DNA of 64,000 bases from Salinigranum rubrum (GTDB taxonomy: Archaea > Halobacteriota > Halobacteria > Halobacteriales > Haloferacaceae). Shown here in pieces: positions 17,835 to 26,445 of the stretch (positions within the stretch are counted from its first letter, which is position 1; every line of letters begins with the position of its first letter). The stretch covers positions 558,001 to 622,000 of the forward strand of contig NZ_CP026309.1 of assembly GCF_002906575.1 (NCBI RefSeq), written 5' to 3'. The translations under genes were made by a program, and so were the position numbers. The notes under the pieces are model-generated. The model was not told the origin of the DNA and made no database searches. It saw nothing but the letters and a program-made list of their open reading frames with translations.

Positions 17835-18020
17835 GTGGCCGAAGCCGCCCTCATCTTCGCTCTCGCCCTCGTCGTCGGCGCGCCGCTCGTTCTGTATCTG
17901 CTCGTTCAGGGGGAGACCCGCGGACGGACTGAGATGAACCGGGCGGACGCGGAAGCGTACGCCCGCGAACGTGCGAGCGAACGATACGGCGACGGTGCTG
18001 ACGACGGGACGCGCGAGTGA
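17835..18020 (+). CDS. small single-helix membrane protein
   Basis: A 61-residue protein: a hydrophobic N-terminal helix (residues 3-24, ALIFALALVVGAPLVLYLLV) and a charged cytosolic tail with ERASERYGDGADDG. It starts at a GTG and lies divergent from the zinc-ribbon gene. Acidic tail composition supports real coding. Function unknown. Confidence 0.55.
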   Translation: MAEAALIFALALVVGAPLVLYLLVQGETRGRTEMNRADAEAYARERASERYGDGADDGTRE

Positions 18021-18037
18021 CGGTTCGAATCTCGAAC

Positions 18038-18685
18038 TCAGACGACGTCCCCGCGGACAGTCGTTCCCGACTGGGTCGCGCGGTACTCCCTGAGTACGTC
18101 CGCCGCCTCTTCCGCCGCTTCCTCGTCGAGTCCGAGCATCTCTAGCGCCGCCGAGAGCGTCGGGAACGCGAGGCTCCCCTCTCTCAGACGGGACAGCGCC
18201 TCCTCGTCGCGCGTCCCGTCGACCCACAGTTGAACCCCACGCGGGTCGAGGATTTCCTCGTACGCCTCCCGGGCCACCGCGCCCTTCATCCGCTGGGTGA
18301 CGTTCTGGTCGAAGCTCGCGTTGCACACTTCGAGGTGGACCTCGTCGTCGACCTCTCTCAGAAGATGCGCGGCGAGACACTTCTCGGGTGCGGCGTAGCC
18401 GTTGTCGTTCGTCCGGAGGAACTCCGGGAAGCCCTCCGCCCACGACGCCCTGACCGAGGAGCCGACGCCCTTGACGCCGTACTCGGTCTCGAACCGCTCC
18501 CCCGCGGAGCGGTCACCGCGCATGAGCATGTCCTTCGTGACGTAGACGTCGAGCCGGTCGACGGGGTCGAGACCGAGGGCGACGTCGCCGTACACCCACA
18601 CTTCGCGGACGGGAACGGGCATCTCCCCGGTCTCGACCGTTTCGAGTATCCGCTGCACGTAGTCGAGAGCGACGTCTCGGTCCAT
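18038..18685 (-). CDS. conserved haloarchaeal protein, unknown function
   Basis: A 215-residue soluble acidic protein. The N-terminal VREVWVYGDVALGLDPVDRLDVYVTKDML suggests a nucleotidyltransferase-like or GIY-like small fold tuned to haloarchaea, but I do not see full catalytic residues. I recall similar proteins grouped as DUF7095; this is from memory. Ends convergently near the small membrane gene. Start at ATG 18685. Confidence 0.68.
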   Translation of the reverse strand: MDRDVALDYVQRILETVETGEMPVPVREVWVYGDVALGLDPVDRLDVYVTKDMLMRGDRSAGERFETEYGVKGVGSSVRASWAEGFPEFLRTNDNGYAAPEKCLAAHLLREVDDEVHLEVCNASFDQNVTQRMKGAVAREAYEEILDPRGVQLWVDGTRDEEALSRLREGSLAFPTLSAALEMLGLDEEAAEEAADVLREYRATQSGTTVRGDVV

Positions 18686-18776
18686 TACCCCCACTCGGGA
18701 GAGGAACCGGAAACGGTTTTCGCACCTGGGATGAGAGAGGAAAACAGTTGACACCCCGTGGTTCGTAGCGTCTCCC

Positions 18777-20270
18777 GTGCGAGACCCCTCCTCGGAGACG
18801 TTCGCGCGCACGCTCGCAGGGCTCTCTCCATCGGCGCTGGCCGCGTTCGTCGCGGACCTCTGGGCCGCCCGGGGCTACGAGACGCGCGTCGAAACCGCCG
18901 ACTCGGGCACGCGTATCGTCTGCACGTGTGAGGACAGGGCGACGACGGTACTGCTCCCGGAGCGACGGTCCGTTTTCGCGCCACTGGGGCGCGCCGTCCG
19001 TACACGACTGCGTCCCGGTGGTCATACCCGTGAGGGCGGTGGTGGCGGACCAACGACCGCTGGGGAAACTATCGACACGGACGCCGCCGACGCGAACGCG
19101 GTCGACATCGTCGTCTCACCCGTCCCCGACGCGAGAGCGGAGGCGCTCGCGGCCGCTTTCGATGCCCGCGTCTACGACGCCCGCTCGCTCTCCGACCTCG
19201 CGCTCTACGGCCTCGACCGCGCCGAGGCGGACGCCGTCTTCCGTCGACATCTGGGGGACGGTATCGAGGCTATCGAGCCGGAACCGACTCCCGACGAGCC
19301 AGCACGACCTCCCGACGCGCCAGCAACGTCGTGGACGCGGCTCCGGGGCGACGACGGGAATGGACACTACGCGCTGGTCGTCGCCGTGGTGGGACTGGTG
19401 CTCGTCGCCGCGCTCCTCGTCACCGGAGGCATCGGATTCGTCGGCGTCGGCGACGGGTCCGCGGCCGAGTCGGTCGGCGATAGGGACCGACCGAGCACCG
19501 CTTCCGACACCGGAGAAGCCGAGGGGTTCGGGGACGTCGATCCGTTCGGGACCGGTCCACCGGACGGGAGTGCGAACGACCGCGACGACGCGACCGACTC
19601 CACGCTCGCTCCCGGCCTCACGGCGGAGGGCGTGACGAGTCCGGACGTCCTCGCCGAGGCACACGCCCGCAGGGTCGACGGCCGGTCGTACGTCTGGCGC
19701 GTGACCTACACGGAGCGGTCGGACGAGGAAGTCGCACGCGTCCGGACCGTCCACCGCATCCGGAGCGCGACCGTCTTCCGCGTCGACGTCGAGACGACGG
19801 GCGTCGCCGTCACCGACCCGGGTTACTTCGCTCCTCGACCGGCGTACGCCGACGGCGACCGGCGGTACGTCCGCTACGACCGGGCCCGTCGTCGGTCGAT
19901 GGAGGCGCGCGACCACTACGCTGGCCACGCCGAGGCGGCCCTCTCCCGCCTGCTCCACGCCAACGAGAGTTCGGTGCGCGCACACAGCGACACGCGCGGG
20001 ACCGTCCGCTACCAGGTGTCGCTGTCGGGGTCGCCCGACCCGGCCAAAACGGGGTACCGAGCGACGGCGGTCGTCGCCCCCGACGGCGTCGTCCACGTCG
20101 TCGACGCCCGGTGGGTCGAGCGGGGGTCGAACGTCACCGTCTCGGTCCGAGCGACGTACGACTTCGTCGACGACCCGAACGTCAGCCGTCCGGACTGGGT
20201 GCCGCCCGCTAGTGAGACCCCGCCCGAGAACGCGACCCGTTCGCCGACTCCCGTTTCCGGTGCCGCGTGA
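18777..20270 (+). CDS. membrane-anchored protein with endonuclease-fold-like N-terminal domain
   Basis: A 497-residue protein. Residues 1-70 (LAAFVADLWAARGYETRVE) resemble the start of restriction-endonuclease-like domains seen in Mrr-type proteins, but I see no complete D-(D/E)xK active site. One strong membrane helix spans about residues 200-222, followed by an acidic, low-complexity linker to about 280 and a C-terminal beta-rich domain (300-470) that resembles haloarchaeal outer lipoprotein-like domains (VWRVTYTERSDEE). Predicted topology is N-inside, C-outside. GTG start. No operon partner. Confidence 0.68.
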   Translation: MRDPSSETFARTLAGLSPSALAAFVADLWAARGYETRVETADSGTRIVCTCEDRATTVLLPERRSVFAPLGRAVRTRLRPGGHTREGGGGGPTTAGETIDTDAADANAVDIVVSPVPDARAEALAAAFDARVYDARSLSDLALYGLDRAEADAVFRRHLGDGIEAIEPEPTPDEPARPPDAPATSWTRLRGDDGNGHYALVVAVVGLVLVAALLVTGGIGFVGVGDGSAAESVGDRDRPSTASDTGEAEGFGDVDPFGTGPPDGSANDRDDATDSTLAPGLTAEGVTSPDVLAEAHARRVDGRSYVWRVTYTERSDEEVARVRTVHRIRSATVFRVDVETTGVAVTDPGYFAPRPAYADGDRRYVRYDRARRRSMEARDHYAGHAEAALSRLLHANESSVRAHSDTRGTVRYQVSLSGSPDPAKTGYRATAVVAPDGVVHVVDARWVERGSNVTVSVRATYDFVDDPNVSRPDWVPPASETPPENATRSPTPVSGAA

Positions 20271-20334
20271 GGCCGACCGACCCCAGTGGCGGCAGACGAA
20301 ACCGTCATGAGCGCCGCCGGGCAAGGCGGGAGTG

Positions 20335-21302
20335 ATGGAGTGCGACAAGTGCGGTCGCGAGGCGGTCATGCACGCGGCCTACTCGGGGTTACACCTCTGT
20401 GAGACCCACTTCTGCGTCTCGGTCGAAAAGCGCGTCCGCCGCCGCATCCGCGAGGACGGTCTGCTCTCGGCGGCGGCGACGCCCGACGACCCCGAGGCGT
20501 GGGTCGTCGGCCTTTCGGGCGGGAAGGACAGCGTCGTACTCACCCACATCCTCGCGGAGACGTTCGGGAAGGACCCCCGGGTCGAACTCGTCGCGCTCTC
20601 GATTCACGAGGGTATCGAGGGGTACCGCGACGCCTCCCTCGACGCGAGCGAGGAACTCACCGAAGAGTTGGGCATCAGACACGAAGTCGTCACCTACGAG
20701 GAGGAGTTCGGCCTCCGGATGGACCGGGTCGTCGAGGACGACCCCGAGGGGATGGCCCCGTGTGCGTACTGCGGCGTCTTCCGGCGGGACGTCCTCGAAC
20801 GGCACGCCGACGAGTTGGGTGCGGACAAACTCCTCACCGGCCACAACCTCGACGACGAGGCCCAGACCGCGCTGATGAACTTCTTCTCCGGGGACGTGAA
20901 ACAGATGGCCAAACACTTCGACGCCTCGCTAGGGCCGTTCCCGCGCGCGCCGAGAGCGACCGATTCGTCCCGCGCGCGAAACCCCTCCGGGACGTCCCGG
21001 AGAAGGAAGTCGCGCTCTACGCACACCTCATGGACCTCCCGGCGCACATCACTGAGTGTCCGCACGCGAGCGAGGCCTACCGGGGCGAGATTCAGAAACT
21101 CCTCCTGGGGATGGAGGAGTCCCACCCGGGGACGCGTCACTCCATCCTCTCCGGGTACGAGGAACTCGCCGAACTCGCCGCACAGCGGTACCGCGACGAG
21201 GAGGGCCAGAGCGACTTCGGCGAGTGCGACCGCTGTGGCGCGCCGACCGCACGCGAGATCTGCCGGAAGTGCTACCTCGTCGAGGCGGTCAACGAAGCCT
21301 GA
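20335..21302 (+). CDS. ncsA: tRNA 2-thiolation protein NcsA (Ncs6/TtcA family), frameshifted
   Basis: ATP-dependent tRNA wobble-uridine thiolase. It opens with a zinc finger (CDKCGREAV...HLCETHFC), then the PP-loop SGGKDS near residue 60, a CAYCG pair and GHNLDDEAQT; the C-terminus carries another zinc finger (CDRCGAPTAREICRKC). The frame breaks at about 20941-20952: the first part runs to GPFPRA, the rest (ESDRFVPRAKPLRDVPEKE onward) reads one frame lower to 21302. One missing G, or an extra CG in a CGCGCG run, explains it. Both halves look well conserved, so the gene may be intact in the organism. Its place beside ftsZ2 is conserved in haloarchaea. Confidence 0.85.
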
Positions 21303-21604
21303 AGGGACTCGCCCGCCGCGACGCTCGGTTCGTTTTACACCGAATTCTGTCACACGCGCGACGCACGATGTGGCAACGTTTTCCTCGAAACTTCGAGTGA
21401 GTCGTAAACAGTAGCGAGGAGCCGTCTCTCTCCGAGAATCTGTGTCCGAGTCGTACGATGCTCGCCCGGCAGAATACTATATAGTCTATATACTCAAGGA
21501 ACGCGTCATACGCTATTTGCTCTATAGTCTACTGCTTTGGGAACAAAAATATGTATTTCAGTGTATGAGACGGCTGAAACAGCTGGTTCCGACGCGGGCC
21601 GTCG
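21303..21604. other. convergent intergenic region with AT-rich, TATA-like repeats
   Basis: These 302 bp separate the 3' ends of ncsA and ftsZ2. An AT-rich stretch, ACTATATAGTCTATATACT (21476-21494), is partly repeated at 21520-21533 (CTCTATAGTCTACT). A T-run on the minus strand at 21545-21549 may terminate ftsZ2. No gene is seen. Confidence 0.4.
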
Positions 21605-22798
21605 TCAGCGGATGACGTCGAGCCCGTTGTTCTTCTCGAGCTCGTCGCGGCCGCCGTCGGACTGCCAGCCGGCCTGCGCGTTCTGCCGGGCGTCGAACTG
21701 CTGGCCGTTCGAGTTCGACCCTCCGGCGGACTGCGCTTCGATGCTCTGGCGCGAGCGGTCGGCCTGTTTCTGCGTCGTCGGGCCGAGCACCTGCGCGGAC
21801 TGGACGCCGGTCATGATGGCCATGACCCGGACCTTGCCCTTGTACTCGTCCTGGATGCGCGCGCCCCAGATGACGTTGGCGCTCGCCTCCAGCCGTTCGG
21901 TGATGTTGTTCGCGATACCCTCGGCCTCCTTCAGCGTGAGGTCGGGGCCACCGGTGATGTGGACCAGACCACCGGATGCACCGCGGTAGTCGACATCGAG
22001 GAGGGGATGGTTCATCGCGTCGTTCACCACCTCCTGGGTCTTGTTCTTGTCCTGCGTCTCGCCGACGAGCATCACCGCGACGCCGCCCTGGTTCATGATG
22101 GTGGACATGTCCGCGTAGTCCAGGTTGATGAGCGAGGGCTGGGTGATGGTCTCGGAGATGCCCTTGACCGTCTCGGCGATGATCTGGTCCATCACCGAGA
22201 ACGCCTTGCCGATGGGTAGGTTCGGGACGTAATCGAGCAGGCGGTTGTTGTCGAGGACGATGATGGAGTCCGCCTCGTTGCGGAGTTTCTCCAGGCCTTC
22301 CTCGGCCTTCACGGTCCGGGCGCGCTCGACGTTGAACGGCGTCGACACCATGCCCACGACGATGGCGCCCTGTTCCTTGGCGATTTTCGAGACGACGGGT
22401 GCGGCACCGGTCCCGGTACCGCCGCCCATCCCGGCCGTCACGAACACGAGGTCCGCGTTGCCGAGTACCTCCTTGATGGTGCCCTGCGCCATCTCGGTGG
22501 CGCGCTCACCCATCGAGGGGTCGCCGCCGGCACCCAGTCCCTGCGTGAGCGACTTGCCCACGAGGATCTTGGTGTCGGCCTCGATCATCTTCAGGTGCTG
22601 CTTGTCGGTGTTGATGGCGACCGTCTCGGCGCCGTCGACGCCGATGTTGTACAGGCGGTTGATGGTGTTGTTACCGGCACCACCGCAGCCGACGATGACG
22701 ATTCGCGGGTCGCCGAACGTGTCGTCGCCGGTCGATTCGGCCTGCGCTTTCCGCTCGGCCTCGTCGCGCTGCATCGCTTCCTGGACGATGTCCTGCAT
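21605..22798 (-). CDS. ftsZ2: cell division GTPase FtsZ2
   Basis: A 397-residue tubulin-superfamily GTPase. The tubulin signature [12 protein letters not shown] lies near residue 117, preceded by [13 protein letters not shown] and followed by [16 protein letters not shown] and [11 protein letters not shown]; the T7 loop region [15 protein letters not shown] is present, so polymer-driven GTP hydrolysis should be intact. The C-terminal 50 residues are a polar Gln/Asn/Ser-rich tail. Haloarchaea have FtsZ1 and FtsZ2; gene neighbours (cdrS and cdrL upstream, ncsA downstream) identify this as FtsZ2, which acts in mid-cell constriction. Begins 2 bp after cdrS, so cotranscribed with it. Confidence 0.95.
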   Translation of the reverse strand: MQDIVQEAMQRDEAERKAQAESTGDDTFGDPRIVIVGCGGAGNNTINRLYNIGVDGAETVAINTDKQHLKMIEADTKILVGKSLTQGLGAGGDPSMGERATEMAQGTIKEVLGNADLVFVTAGMGGGTGTGAAPVVSKIAKEQGAIVVGMVSTPFNVERARTVKAEEGLEKLRNEADSIIVLDNNRLLDYVPNLPIGKAFSVMDQIIAETVKGISETITQPSLINLDYADMSTIMNQGGVAVMLVGETQDKNKTQEVVNDAMNHPLLDVDYRGASGGLVHITGGPDLTLKEAEGIANNITERLEASANVIWGARIQDEYKGKVRVMAIMTGVQSAQVLGPTTQKQADRSRQSIEAQSAGGSNSNGQQFDARQNAQAGWQSDGGRDELEKNNGLDVIR

Positions 22799-22800
22799 CG

Positions 22801-22980
22801 TTACACTCTCGCCCAGCTGCGCTTACCCGACGTCGACTCGCGGGTCTCGCTCTGTTCGTTGATCATTTCGCGAACGGCGGCCCGGATCGCCTCGCTCCGG
22901 TTCGGGAACTCGCCCGTCTCGACCATTCGCTCGACTTTCTCGATCTGCTCCTTCGGGATCCGTAGTGTCACACGCTCCAT
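22801..22980 (-). CDS. cdrS: ribbon-helix-helix cell-division regulator CdrS
   Basis: A 59-residue protein not much longer than its DNA-binding domain: [20 protein letters not shown] is the beta strand and first helix, and [16 protein letters not shown] the second helix, a textbook RHH fold. Its TAA is 2 bp before the ftsZ2 ATG, so it forms a cdrS-ftsZ2 operon. In Halobacterium and Haloferax, CdrS is reported as the short RHH regulator of ftsZ2 and division. The start codon is the ATG at 22980, about 150 bp below the only strong TATA stretch, implying a leader. Confidence 0.9.
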   Translation of the reverse strand: MERVTLRIPKEQIEKVERMVETGEFPNRSEAIRAAVREMINEQSETRESTSGKRSWARV

Positions 22981-22997
22981 GGTTTTGCATTCCCCCG

Positions 22998-23157
22998 GTA
23001 AGACGCATCGGACGTGGTGTCCGTGTCACCGTCTTACACCGTTGAACCGACCGAAGGCGACACACCGTGCCCCCTTCCGTCTCGGCTGTAAGACGGCCGT
23101 CTTACGCGCTCGTATGGACTGGCCGCTATATTATAAATCTACCGGCGACCGTAAGAC
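22998..23157. promoter_or_regulatory. cluster of GTAAGAC repeats, candidate RHH operators
   Basis: Five copies of GTAAGAC or its complement lie between cdrL and cdrS: 22998-23004, 23031-23037 (complement), 23088-23094, 23099-23105 (complement) and 23151-23157. The middle two form the perfect 18-bp palindrome GTAAGACGGCCGTCTTAC (23088-23105). The shared core is close to (T/C)GTAAGACGG. A sixth copy lies inside cdrL (23429-23435, complement). Spacing around the promoter and the adjacent RHH genes suggest binding by CdrL and/or CdrS. Confidence 0.65.
23127..23138 (-). promoter_or_regulatory. TATA box of the cdrS-ftsZ2 operon
   Basis: The plus-strand TATATTATAAAT region gives a TATA element on the minus strand about 150 bp before cdrS. 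One GTAAGAC copy lies just upstream and the 18-bp palindrome overlaps where transcription would start. The core is near-symmetric, so its use on the other strand cannot be excluded. Confidence 0.5.
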
Positions 23158-23206
23158 AATATGTCCGAACGAACTCCAAACGGGCTCAAACGGACGAATT
23201 CGACGT

Positions 23207-23770
23207 TTACGTTCTGTCGAGAACGTCCGCTGCGGGCGTTCGTCGGCCACAACCGGGGCAGAACGCCCAGTCCGAGCGGAGTTCCTCGCCGCACTCGCCA
23301 CACGCGGGTTGGGTGATCAGCTCTCCGCAGTTCGGGCAGTAAACGTGGTCAGAGTCGACGTTTTCGCCACATTGCCCGCACGACGTTTCCGACGTTTGCA
23401 TCTCGTCTCCCGCGTATGCGCCGGCTGTCTTACGCGGTTCCGTTTCCTGTGTGTCGTCGGACGCTTCCGTCTCCCGGTGCTCCGCCGCGCCCTCGACCGT
23501 GATGTTGACGTTGACGTCCTGGGGGGCTGTACCGGCGGTTCTCCCGCGTAAACGCTCTGTGAGACGTTCGTCGATCAGCGCGTCGACCCGCGCGGCGAGC
23601 GCGTCGTCGATGCTGTCACCCTCCGACGACGACGTCGACGCGTCCGTCTCACGTCCCGCACCGTCGAGATACGCGCGGAGCGCATCGCGCATGACCTCGC
23701 TCTTCGAGGAGTCGAACTCCTCGAGGCGTCGGACGAGGTCGTCGTCAGCGCGGAACGTGATTTTGCTCAT
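23207..23770 (-). CDS. cdrL: RHH and double zinc-ribbon regulator CdrL
   Basis: A 187-residue regulator. Residues 1-45 (MSKITFRADDDLVRRLEEF...SEVMRDALRAYLDG) form a ribbon-helix-helix domain; the middle is acidic and disordered with predicted helix; the C-terminus holds two zinc ribbons (CGQCGENV...CPNCGE and CGECGEEL...CPGCGR). This matches CdrL, the long partner encoded upstream of cdrS-ftsZ2 in haloarchaea and reported to control that operon. Start at ATG 23770, from the RHH alignment; upstream codons of the open frame are implausible. Same strand as cdrS, 226 bp away across the repeat cluster. Confidence 0.88.
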   Translation of the reverse strand: MSKITFRADDDLVRRLEEFDSSKSEVMRDALRAYLDGAGRETDASTSSSEGDSIDDALAARVDALIDERLTERLRGRTAGTAPQDVNVNITVEGAAEHRETEASDDTQETEPRKTAGAYAGDEMQTSETSCGQCGENVDSDHVYCPNCGELITQPACGECGEELRSDWAFCPGCGRRTPAADVLDRT

Positions 23771-23896
23771 CGACTGTTCGATACGCGCCGAGGTACTTGA
23801 ACGTTTACACGGTGTCGGACAACTGTCTGTCGTCCCCAACCGGCATGGCCTGCCTGCGGAAACGCACTTACAGGGGGCGCTCCGCTACTCACGCGC

Positions 23897-24880
23897 ATGC
23901 AAACGCGCCAACTCGGGTCGTACGAGGTACGAGAGGTCGGACTCGGGACGTGGAACATCGGAGCCGACTGGGGCGAGGTGTCCGACGAGGAGGGCCGCGA
24001 GGCTGTCCGCGAAGCACTCGACGCCGGCATCACCTTCCTCGACACGGCCGACGTCTACGGCGACGGCCGGAGCGAGAAACACATCGCGCACGTCCTCGAC
24101 GAACGCGACGCGTCGGACGACGTCGTCGTCGCGACCAAGGCGGGCCGTCGACTCGACCCCCACGTCTCGGAGAAGTACGACTACGACCACCTCTCCTCGT
24201 TCGTCGACCGCTCCCGCGAGAACCTCGAGACGGAGAGCCTCGACCTCGTCCAGTTGCACTGTCCCCCCACCGACGCGTACTACCAGCCCGAGACGTTCGA
24301 CGCGCTCGCGCGACTGAAGGAGGAAGGGAAGATAGACGCGTACGGCGTCAGCGTCGAGCGCTGCGAGGAGGCGCTGAAGGCCATCGAATACCCCGGCGTC
24401 GAGACGGTCCAGATCATCTTCAACCCGTTCCGCCAGCGCCCCGCGGGCCTGTTCTTCCGCGAGGCCGCTCGGCGGAACGTCGGCGTCATCGTCCGCGTCC
24501 CGCTCGCGTCCGGACTGCTCACCGGTGCGCTCTCCCGCGACTCGACCTTCCCCGAGGACGACCACCGCAACTACAACCGCGAGGGCGACGCGTTCGACGT
24601 CGGCGAGACCTTTTCGGGAGTTCCCTTCGAGACCGGCCTCGACGCGGTCGAGGAACTCGAACGCGCCGTCCCCGCCGACCTGACGCTCGCGCAGTTCACC
24701 CTCCGGTGGATTCTCGACCACGACGCCGTGAGCGCGGTTATCCCGGGATCGACGAGCCCCGAACACATCCGCGAGAACGTCGCCGCCAGCGAGGCCGACT
24801 CGCTGACCCAAGAACAGCACGGTATCGTCGCCGACGTCTACGACGAGTACATCCGAGAACACGTCCACCACCGCTGGTAA
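23897..24880 (+). CDS. aldo/keto reductase
   Basis: A 327-residue NADPH-dependent oxidoreductase with a TIM-barrel fold. The catalytic tetrad is readable: Asp and Tyr in FLDTADVYGDGRSEKH, Lys in VVVATKAGR, His in LVQLHCPP. The NADP-binding end motif is AVIPGSTSPEHIRENV. Substrate unknown. It is divergent from cdrL and 37 bp before the HAD gene that opens the cobalamin cluster. Confidence 0.9.
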   Translation: MQTRQLGSYEVREVGLGTWNIGADWGEVSDEEGREAVREALDAGITFLDTADVYGDGRSEKHIAHVLDERDASDDVVVATKAGRRLDPHVSEKYDYDHLSSFVDRSRENLETESLDLVQLHCPPTDAYYQPETFDALARLKEEGKIDAYGVSVERCEEALKAIEYPGVETVQIIFNPFRQRPAGLFFREAARRNVGVIVRVPLASGLLTGALSRDSTFPEDDHRNYNREGDAFDVGETFSGVPFETGLDAVEELERAVPADLTLAQFTLRWILDHDAVSAVIPGSTSPEHIRENVAASEADSLTQEQHGIVADVYDEYIREHVHHRW

Positions 24881-24917
24881 GGGAAGAGTTCAAGTCCGCG
24901 TTGTCCGCACGTCCAGC

Positions 24918-25547
24918 GTGGCAGTCTCGTTCGACCTCTTCGGCACGCTCGTCGACGTCGACGTCCCTCCGGACCCGGCGGCCGTCGTCGCCGACGAACT
25001 CCGCGCGCGCGACGTCGCCGTCCCCGACGACTTCGCCGCCGCGTACGGCCAGTCACACGTCGACGCCCCCGAGGGTGCCGAGGTCCCCCTGCCGGCACAC
25101 GTCAGCGCCGCCCTCCGCTCTCGCGGCGTGTCCGTCCCTCAGAACGCCGCCCGCCGGGCGGTCGTCGCCGCGTTCGACCCCACGGTTCGGACGCGCGAGG
25201 GGGCGGTCGCCGCCGTCGAGGCCGCGCGCGACCGCGGCCCCGTCGGCGTCCTCTCGAACTGCAGCGTCCCCGAACTCGTCGGCCGCACTTTCGTCCGCTC
25301 CGAGTTCGACTACCGCGCGTTCGACAGCGTCGTCACCAGCGTCGGCTGTGGCTGGCGCAAGCCCGCCCCGCAGGCGTTCGAAGTCGTCGCCGACGGACTC
25401 GGCGTCGACCCCTCTGAACTCGTTCACGTCGGTGACTCACCCGCGACCGACGGCGGAATCGAGGCCCTCGGCGGCACGTTCGTCGACGTGGCCGACGTGC
25501 CCCTGGCCGAGTTCCCCGCGTGGCTCGATGCCCGCGAGGAGGCGTAG
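24918..25547 (+). CDS. HAD family hydrolase at the head of the cobalamin cluster
   Basis: A 209-residue haloacid dehalogenase-fold hydrolase: motif I SFDLFGTLVDV, motif II VLSNCS, motif III WRKPAP and motif IV HVGDSPATD. It ends one base before cbiB, so cotranscription and translational coupling are likely. A possible job is dephosphorylation in cobalamin assembly, for example of alpha-ribazole phosphate or the adenosylcobalamin phosphate product, as no other phosphatase of that step is visible in the cluster. This is inference from position. GTG start. Confidence 0.78.
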   Translation: MAVSFDLFGTLVDVDVPPDPAAVVADELRARDVAVPDDFAAAYGQSHVDAPEGAEVPLPAHVSAALRSRGVSVPQNAARRAVVAAFDPTVRTREGAVAAVEAARDRGPVGVLSNCSVPELVGRTFVRSEFDYRAFDSVVTSVGCGWRKPAPQAFEVVADGLGVDPSELVHVGDSPATDGGIEALGGTFVDVADVPLAEFPAWLDAREEA

Positions 25548-25548
25548 G

Positions 25549-26445
25549 ATGCCCGCGACCGCGACGGCCGCCGTCGGACTCGCGGCGCTCCTCGACCGAC
25601 TGGTCGCCGAACCACCCTCGCGGATACACCCGGTCGCGCTGTTCGGTCGCGCCGTCGCGCCCCTGGACCGGGACTGGTCGCGTCCGTCGCTCGCCGGCGT
25701 CGTCGTCGCCGTCGTGCTCCCCCTCCTCGTCGGTGGCGTCGTCTTCGGACTCGTCTCGGCGCTCTCGTCGGTTCCGCTCCTCGCCGCGCTCCTCTCGGGA
25801 CTGGTGCTCTTCTCGACCACCAGCCTCCGGATGCTCCTCGTGGAGGCGCGGGAAGTCGTCGCGCTCTCGGAGGCGGACCTCCCGGCCGCTCGCCGACGCC
25901 TCCGGTCGCTCGCCGGGCGCGAGGCGGATTCTCTCTCCGCGTCCGAGGTCCGAAGCGCCGCCGTCGAGAGCCTCGCGGAGAACCTCGCCGACGGCTTCGT
26001 CGCGCCCCTGCTCGCGTTCGCCCTCGTCGCCCCCGTCTCGCTCGCCGGCGGCGCGGCCGCCGCGACGTGGGTCAAGGCGGTCAACACCCTGGACTCGATG
26101 TTCGGGTACCCCCACAAGCCACACGGGGCCGCCAGCGCCCGCCTCGACGACCTGACGATGTGGCTCCCTGCCCGCCTCACCGCCGTGTTCCTCGCGCTCG
26201 CCGCGCTCGACGCTCGTGCGCTCGCGCGTGCGCGAGAACAGTCCGACCACCCGCCATCGCCGAACTCGGGGTGGCCGATGGCGACGCTCGCGGCCCTTCT
26301 CTCCCTTCGACTGGAGAAACCCGGCGTCTACGTCCTCGACTTCGGCTCCGCTCCCACACCTGCCGACGCCGAGCGAGCGCGGGCGCTCGTCGCCCGCACC
26401 GGCTGGCTGTTCGTCCTCGCCGTGGGGGTGGTCGTGTGGTTCTGA
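25549..26445 (+). CDS. cbiB: adenosylcobinamide-phosphate synthase CbiB
   Basis: A 298-residue integral membrane protein that joins aminopropanol (phosphate) to adenosylcobyric acid. Several hydrophobic helices are evident, and the conserved family segments RIHPVALFGR, SAAVESLAENLADGFVAPL and VNTLDSMFGYPH are in place. It begins 1 bp after the HAD gene and overlaps cobS by 10 bp, indicating a tightly packed operon. Confidence 0.92.
   Translation: MPATATAAVGLAALLDRLVAEPPSRIHPVALFGRAVAPLDRDWSRPSLAGVVVAVVLPLLVGGVVFGLVSALSSVPLLAALLSGLVLFSTTSLRMLLVEAREVVALSEADLPAARRRLRSLAGREADSLSASEVRSAAVESLAENLADGFVAPLLAFALVAPVSLAGGAAAATWVKAVNTLDSMFGYPHKPHGAASARLDDLTMWLPARLTAVFLALAALDARALARAREQSDHPPSPNSGWPMATLAALLSLRLEKPGVYVLDFGSAPTPADAERARALVARTGWLFVLAVGVVVWF

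Noticed and set aside
18015-18045. T-loop-like sequence GGTTCGAATCTC suggesting a tRNA
   Set aside because: The flanks do not pair as a T-stem and no anticodon or acceptor arms are found; it lies between two genes.
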